Part shown: piece by piece, positions 15,961 through 18,965 of the stretch | Layout: every line of letters starts with the position of its first letter | How positions within the stretch are numbered: position 1 is the stretch's first letter | NCBI GenBank assembly: GCA_030603605.1 | Contig: JAUVXN010000016.1 | Span: forward strand, 1 to 18,965 | DNA from: Dehalococcoidales bacterium | GTDB lineage: Bacteria; Chloroflexota; Dehalococcoidia; Dehalococcoidales; RBG-16-60-22 | Reading direction: 5' to 3' | Length of the DNA: 18,965 bases | Program-made: the position numbers and the translations under genes | The notes under the pieces: model-generated | Told to the model about the DNA's origin: nothing | The model's database searches: none | What the model saw: the letters and a program-made list of their open reading frames with translations, nothing else

Positions 15961-16033
15961 GCGACTGGAACCATATCCGGGGGCGAGAACCAGACCAATT
16001 GCCAGCATTGCGGCAAGGAATGCTCAATTACTC

Positions 16034-17116
16034 CTAAGCACCTAGATGTCTTTCCAGAATCTTTTCAAGTTCAGCTGGAGTAAGGTTATAGCGCTCCAGG
16101 AGGTCTAGAAGCTGTCGGGCACGCTCGGCATCCAAGTCAGCGTTTCCCAGTTTCCGGGGTCCGGTTGGTGCCCACGCCTCGTCACGGATGTTCAATGTCA
16201 ATAGGTCCGGCCGTGAGTAGTGACCAACCCCGTCAAGATACACCTTCGCCAGCTCGCGCTCCGAGAGGTCAATCTCAGTATGCACTATCCCCTCACGCTC
16301 AAACACAGGCCCCTCAACAATCAGGCCGGCGGGGTTAACAATGCAACTACCCCCGATGGCAAGGTTGAACTTCATCACATCTTTCAGTTCAGCGGGAATA
16401 TCGTCCGGCTTGAGAAACCAGCTTGAGCTGACAACAAACACCTGGTTTTCGACCGCATACTGGCGGATTGCCGTCTCGAGGTCGCATGTCTTAGCCTCCA
16501 CCCGGGCTGATTTGTCACCAAGGTGCTTGTTCACCGCCCACCACCCCGGCCACAGGGCACAGTGAATTTCCTCACCCTTGATAGCAAGAGCAGCACGCAG
16601 AAGAGTCATATGGTGTTCGTAGCAGATACTCGCGCCTAGTTTCCCGATATCCAAATCGAAAACGCGTATATCGCTGGCATCTCCCATGCCCCAGTAGACC
16701 CGTTCCGAGTGGGTAGGCATCAGCTTGCGATGGCGACCAAGAATTTTGCCATCACGACTAATCACTATCAGCGAGTTGTAAATCGTCAGGCTCCCTGGCT
16801 GCTCGGACAACTCATTGCAGCCTATCACGCAGTTGACCTTCGCTTTGCGGGCGGTTTCCGCCAGGCACCGAGCCTCCTCTCCATCCCATCGGATAGCCGA
16901 CCGTATCATTTGAGCCGCCAGTTCGGTCTCTTGCTTTACCGACACACCCCCACGCCAGAAGGGGTAGCCGCAAAAATAAACTTCGGGGAAAACAAGGAGG
17001 TCCAGACCGAGCTTCCCTCCCTCCTCAATGTATTGACAAGCCTTTTCCAGAGTTCGCTTCTTGTCGAAGAACTTTGGCGCTATCTGGGCGGTGCCAACCT
17101 TGATTATCTTGTTCAT
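16034..17116 (-). CDS. Nitrilase / carbon-nitrogen hydrolase family protein
   Basis: This 360-residue protein is a member of the nitrilase superfamily, which hydrolyses nitriles or amides through a Glu-Lys-Cys triad. The triad is visible: E45 in FPEVYF, K131 in RHRKLMPTHSER, and C165 in ASICYEHHM. The segment RKLMPTHSERVYWGMGDASD and the length place it nearer true nitrilases (branch 1) than amidases, though the common CWEN around the nucleophile is CYEH here. The start at 17116 is preferred because AGGAGG lies eight bases before it and it begins the conserved KVGTAQIAP strand; an upstream in-frame codon at 17137 would add seven residues. It follows the formyltransferase by about 27 bases in the same direction, as last gene of a three-gene cluster. 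The substrate is unknown. The C-terminal 40 residues form a charged helical tail. Confidence 0.9.
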   Translation of the reverse strand: MNKIIKVGTAQIAPKFFDKKRTLEKACQYIEEGGKLGLDLLVFPEVYFCGYPFWRGGVSVKQETELAAQMIRSAIRWDGEEARCLAETARKAKVNCVIGCNELSEQPGSLTIYNSLIVISRDGKILGRHRKLMPTHSERVYWGMGDASDIRVFDLDIGKLGASICYEHHMTLLRAALAIKGEEIHCALWPGWWAVNKHLGDKSARVEAKTCDLETAIRQYAVENQVFVVSSSWFLKPDDIPAELKDVMKFNLAIGGSCIVNPAGLIVEGPVFEREGIVHTEIDLSERELAKVYLDGVGHYSRPDLLTLNIRDEAWAPTGPRKLGNADLDAERARQLLDLLERYNLTPAELEKILERHLGA

Positions 17117-17143
17117 GATAGTTCCTCCTCTCGGCATTGCCGC

Positions 17144-18061
17144 CTAGTCACCAAGTTTATCTCCCGTTTTCAAGCCCACTTGCCCGGCAAACTCGACAGC
17201 TCCTATCTTAGGGGAGCCCTTTGCCTGCACGCGTTTAATAAGTATAGCCCCATCTGCGGCTGCCACCGCAAATCCCTGTCCGGTAATGTCAATGATGCCA
17301 CCAGGTAAGCCACCGCCAACACCGGCAAGTAATTCTGAGTCGAAGACTTTAAACTGCTTACCCCGAAAATAGGTTATTGCCCCCGGTTGAGGATTAGTGC
17401 CCCGAATAAGATTATAGATTTTATTTACGGGCTGGAGCCAGTTAATTACAGCTTCCTTTTCGGTGCACAGTCCCTCGTAAGTAGCTTGTGATTCGTCCTG
17501 AGGGATTCGCAGCGCTATGCCCTTTTTAATTAACTCGATGCCCTCGGCTATTGCTTCTATGCCTAATGGAAAAAGTTTGTTAAAGTAGAGCGACCCTACC
17601 GTATCATCAGGGGAAATCTCCGCCTCCTTCTGTAACAGGATGGGACCGGTATCTATCCCTTTATCCGGCCAGAAAATGGTAATGCCAGTCTTAGTCTCCC
17701 CGTTGATTATAGCCCAGTTGATAGCGCTACCCCCCCGGTGCCTGGGAAGCAGTGAGGGATGGTACTGAATTGTCCCCAACCCGGGGTAATTTAAGATAGC
17801 CTCAGGTATTATGTCGGTTACAAAAGCCATAACGTTTAGCTCTGGTTTTAGCTTTACATAATCGTTATAAGCTTCCGGGGCTCGCATACTTTTTGGCTGA
17901 AAGGTTGGTATACCTGATTGAAGAGCCAATTGCTTAAGCGGGTTTGTCTTTCCCGGGATATCAGGAGAGGTATAGATTCCGACAACCTCTTCTCCTCTGT
18001 CGGCTAATGTCTGGAGGACTTTCTCGCCAAAGGCTGCCTGGCCTATCAAGGCGATACGCAT
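17144..18061 (-). CDS. Formyltransferase resembling the hydrolase domain of 10-formyl-THF dehydrogenase
   Basis: This cytoplasmic protein of 305 residues has the two-domain layout of methionyl-tRNA formyltransferase but is closest in motif to the N-terminal domain of 10-formyltetrahydrofolate dehydrogenase (ALDH1L1). It starts MRIALIGQAAFGEKV, lacking the usual GTPxFA of Fmt. The active site has H101 in YHPSLLPRHRGG and D137 in KGIDTGP, with the same 36-residue spacing as the catalytic His/Asp pair of the mammalian enzyme. A Gln occupies the place of the Asn found in Fmt (IQYH against INxH). The C-terminal domain carries IRGTNPQPGA (about 218-227). It could hydrolyse 10-formyl-THF or move its formyl group to an unknown acceptor. 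The ATG has AAGGGGG upstream. It lies 26 bases after the desulforedoxin stop and about 27 bases before the nitrilase. Confidence 0.85.
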   Translation of the reverse strand: MRIALIGQAAFGEKVLQTLADRGEEVVGIYTSPDIPGKTNPLKQLALQSGIPTFQPKSMRAPEAYNDYVKLKPELNVMAFVTDIIPEAILNYPGLGTIQYHPSLLPRHRGGSAINWAIINGETKTGITIFWPDKGIDTGPILLQKEAEISPDDTVGSLYFNKLFPLGIEAIAEGIELIKKGIALRIPQDESQATYEGLCTEKEAVINWLQPVNKIYNLIRGTNPQPGAITYFRGKQFKVFDSELLAGVGGGLPGGIIDITGQGFAVAAADGAILIKRVQAKGSPKIGAVEFAGQVGLKTGDKLGD

Positions 18062-18087
18062 TCGCCAACCCCCTTTATTCTGTCAAT

Positions 18088-18210
18088 CTATTCGATTTTT
18101 TCCATATCCTCACCACAGCAAACAAGGGTACCACCGCCAACCTCGGTCACCACCACCTCGTTGCCACAGATGTTGCACCGGTATTTTTCTCCAACTTTCT
18201 CAACCGCCAT
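18088..18210 (-). CDS. Desulforedoxin-like small iron protein
   Basis: This 40-residue protein carries one Fe(Cys)4 centre: C12-x2-C15 and the adjacent pair C31-C32, in the contexts YRCNICGN and LVCCGEDM. Its spacing and the [12 protein letters not shown] segment are those of Desulfovibrio desulforedoxin (about 36 residues) and of the N-terminal domain of desulfoferrodoxin. The second, superoxide-reducing domain is absent. It probably transfers electrons in the cytoplasm as a homodimer. The ATG at 18210 has AAGGAGG about eight bases upstream and the frame ends in TAG at 18088-18090. It is first in a cluster with the formyltransferase (26-base gap) and nitrilase, which is an unusual context for a redox carrier. 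A role in oxidative defence independent of its neighbours is also possible. Confidence 0.9.
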   Translation of the reverse strand: MAVEKVGEKYRCNICGNEVVVTEVGGGTLVCCGEDMEKIE

Positions 18211-18311
18211 GTCTTAAACCTCCTTCCTCTTCAGTTTTTATATTACAACTTTGCCGGGAATATAGCCAGAGGGAAAAGAAGGCATTTGGGGGCTTGAATC
18301 AGTCAGCCAAA

Positions 18312-18365
18312 CCTCTACCAGAGCGCACAGAATCGATTTTTACCCGCTTTTTGGCAAGGTAGAGG
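18312..18365. repeat. Inverted repeat with 38-base loop upstream of glgC
   Basis: CCTCTACC (18312-18319) and GGTAGAGG (18358-18365) are perfect complements, and AGCG (18322-18325) and CGCT (18345-18348) can pair inside the loop. It is not followed by a clear T-tract. It may be a structured RNA element or a spaced operator, or chance. Confidence 0.3.
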
Positions 18366-18445
18366 GAGTTTTCTCTACTAATATAGTTATACATTCTGAA
18401 AACCGTCTCCGGCTTGCCGAATTTCACTGTCTTACGAGAGTTCAC

Positions 18446-18474
18446 TTGACATACATATGAAACCGATATAATAT
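18446..18474 (+). promoter_or_regulatory. Strong sigma-70-type promoter for glgC
   Basis: A perfect TTGACA (18446-18451) is followed by a perfect TATAAT (18467-18472) at a short 15-base spacing. The overlapping TAATAT (18469-18474) gives the ideal 17-base spacing. Transcription would run towards glgC with a leader of about 110 bases. Confidence 0.65.
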
Positions 18475-18590
18475 GAACGCACAAATCAATATAAGTATAG
18501 CCCGGTGAATAAGAGCGACCGTTGACGATACAGTGTTTCCTCACGAGATAGTTACGTTGACTGAAAAACACAGGGGAGGTGGTGATTGCG

Positions 18591-18965
18591 ATGGAAAACA
18601 TCGTGGCTATTATCCTGGCTGGAGGCGCAGGCGAGCGGCTAGGCATCCTGGCACTAGAACGAACCAAACCAGCGATTCCTTTTGCCGGTAAGTACCGCAT
18701 CATAGATTTTACCTTAAGCAATTGCGTCAATTCAGGGATTTACAAACTGGCTGTCCTGACCCAATATCAGCCTCGCTCTCTTGTTGACCACATAGGTGTT
18801 GGTATGCCATGGGGCTTAGCCCGCCCAGACAGTAAAATACAGTTACTGCACCCTTATTTGGAGCGTGAAGGGAGTCGTGACTGGTATAAGGGAACCGCCG
18901 ATGCTATATATCAAAACTTACAGTTTATTGAGGAGGAGAATGCTGAGCTGGTGCTAATCCTTAGC
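18591..18965 (+). CDS. glgC: Glucose-1-phosphate adenylyltransferase (partial, 3' end off the right edge)
   Basis: The first 125 residues of ADP-glucose pyrophosphorylase are present; the gene continues beyond the window. The enzyme makes ADP-glucose from glucose-1-phosphate and ATP for glycogen synthesis. Visible are the nucleotidyltransferase motif [11 protein letters not shown] (7-17), [19 protein letters not shown] (26-44), and GTADAIYQN (about 101-109), which fits the conserved substrate loop. The ATG at 18591 gives the usual short N-terminus before the first strand. An in-frame GTG at 18582 lies only about two bases after the GGGGAGG site and is less likely. The missing 3' part should hold the left-handed helix domain. 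Confidence 0.93.
   Translation, partial: MENIVAIILAGGAGERLGILALERTKPAIPFAGKYRIIDFTLSNCVNSGIYKLAVLTQYQPRSLVDHIGVGMPWGLARPDSKIQLLHPYLEREGSRDWYKGTADAIYQNLQFIEEENAELVLILS

Larger units (their letters stand above)
18211..18590. other. Intergenic region between the desulforedoxin cluster and glgC
   Basis: This 380-base divergent region has no credible gene; a minus-strand open frame crossing 18299-18730 overlaps glgC and has no ribosome site or recognisable domain. It holds the glgC promoter and an 8-base inverted repeat (CCTCTACC at 18312-18319, GGTAGAGG at 18358-18365) enclosing a smaller AGCG/CGCT pair. No convincing promoter for the desulforedoxin cluster was found. Confidence 0.6.

Noticed and set aside
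15999..16016. Hairpin TTGCC/GGCAA between the convergent garR and nitrilase genes
   Set aside because: The stem is only five base pairs with an eight-base loop and no T-tract on either strand, so it is not a supportable terminator.
16709..17308. Plus-strand open frame of 199 codons
   Set aside because: It runs antisense to the nitrilase and formyltransferase genes, which carry intact catalytic motifs, and it shows no domain.
18299..18730. Minus-strand open frame of 143 codons overlapping the glgC start
   Set aside because: It overlaps the clear glgC N-terminus and its promoter, has no ribosome site or recognisable domain, and reads as a shadow frame.

Overview
The window reads as ordinary bacterial chromosome from an anaerobe. 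It has tightly packed operons, strong Shine-Dalgarno sites, a tungsten-type aldehyde:ferredoxin oxidoreductase, a desulforedoxin, a stand-alone B12-methionine-synthase activation-domain protein and a CARDB-repeat surface protein with a Pro/Thr linker and C-terminal membrane anchor. This mix fits an uncultured Chloroflexota (Dehalococcoidia-like) organism, but no marker gene proves that. No rRNA, tRNA, CRISPR, insertion sequence or phage gene was seen.

Left block, all on the minus strand: an edge-truncated corrinoid/methionine-synthase activation-domain protein (1-661), a sodium:neurotransmitter-type symporter of clearly higher GC (700-2061), and aldehyde:ferredoxin oxidoreductase (2149-3888). 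Just beyond the oxidoreductase, on the plus strand, lies what looks like the orphan C-terminal end of panB (about 3942-4148). Next is a complete polar amino-acid ABC importer on the minus strand: lipoprotein receptor (5832-6569), permease (4930-5757) and ATPase (4193-4924).

Middle block, minus strand: a likely operon of a DUF885-type metallopeptidase (8919-10508), a circularly permuted ATP-grasp ligase (7466-8854) and a class I SAM methyltransferase (6690-7469). The last two share an ATGA stop/start overlap. A CoA-binding domain protein follows (10665-11042), divergent from a 951-residue secreted protein with eight CARDB domains (11300-14155).

Right block: a plus-strand two-gene glyoxylate/glycerate operon, hyi and glxR/garR (14282-15960), behind an extended -10 promoter. 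Convergent to it is a minus-strand cluster of desulforedoxin (18088-18210), a formyltransferase resembling the hydrolase domain of 10-formyl-THF dehydrogenase (17144-18061), and a nitrilase (16034-17116). The 5' part of glgC (from 18591, plus strand) runs off the right edge, preceded by a perfect TTGACA/TATAAT pair.

Two gene groupings look least conventional and are the best candidates for an undescribed pathway: metallopeptidase + ATP-grasp + methyltransferase, and desulforedoxin + formyltransferase + nitrilase. Both are context-based hypotheses only.
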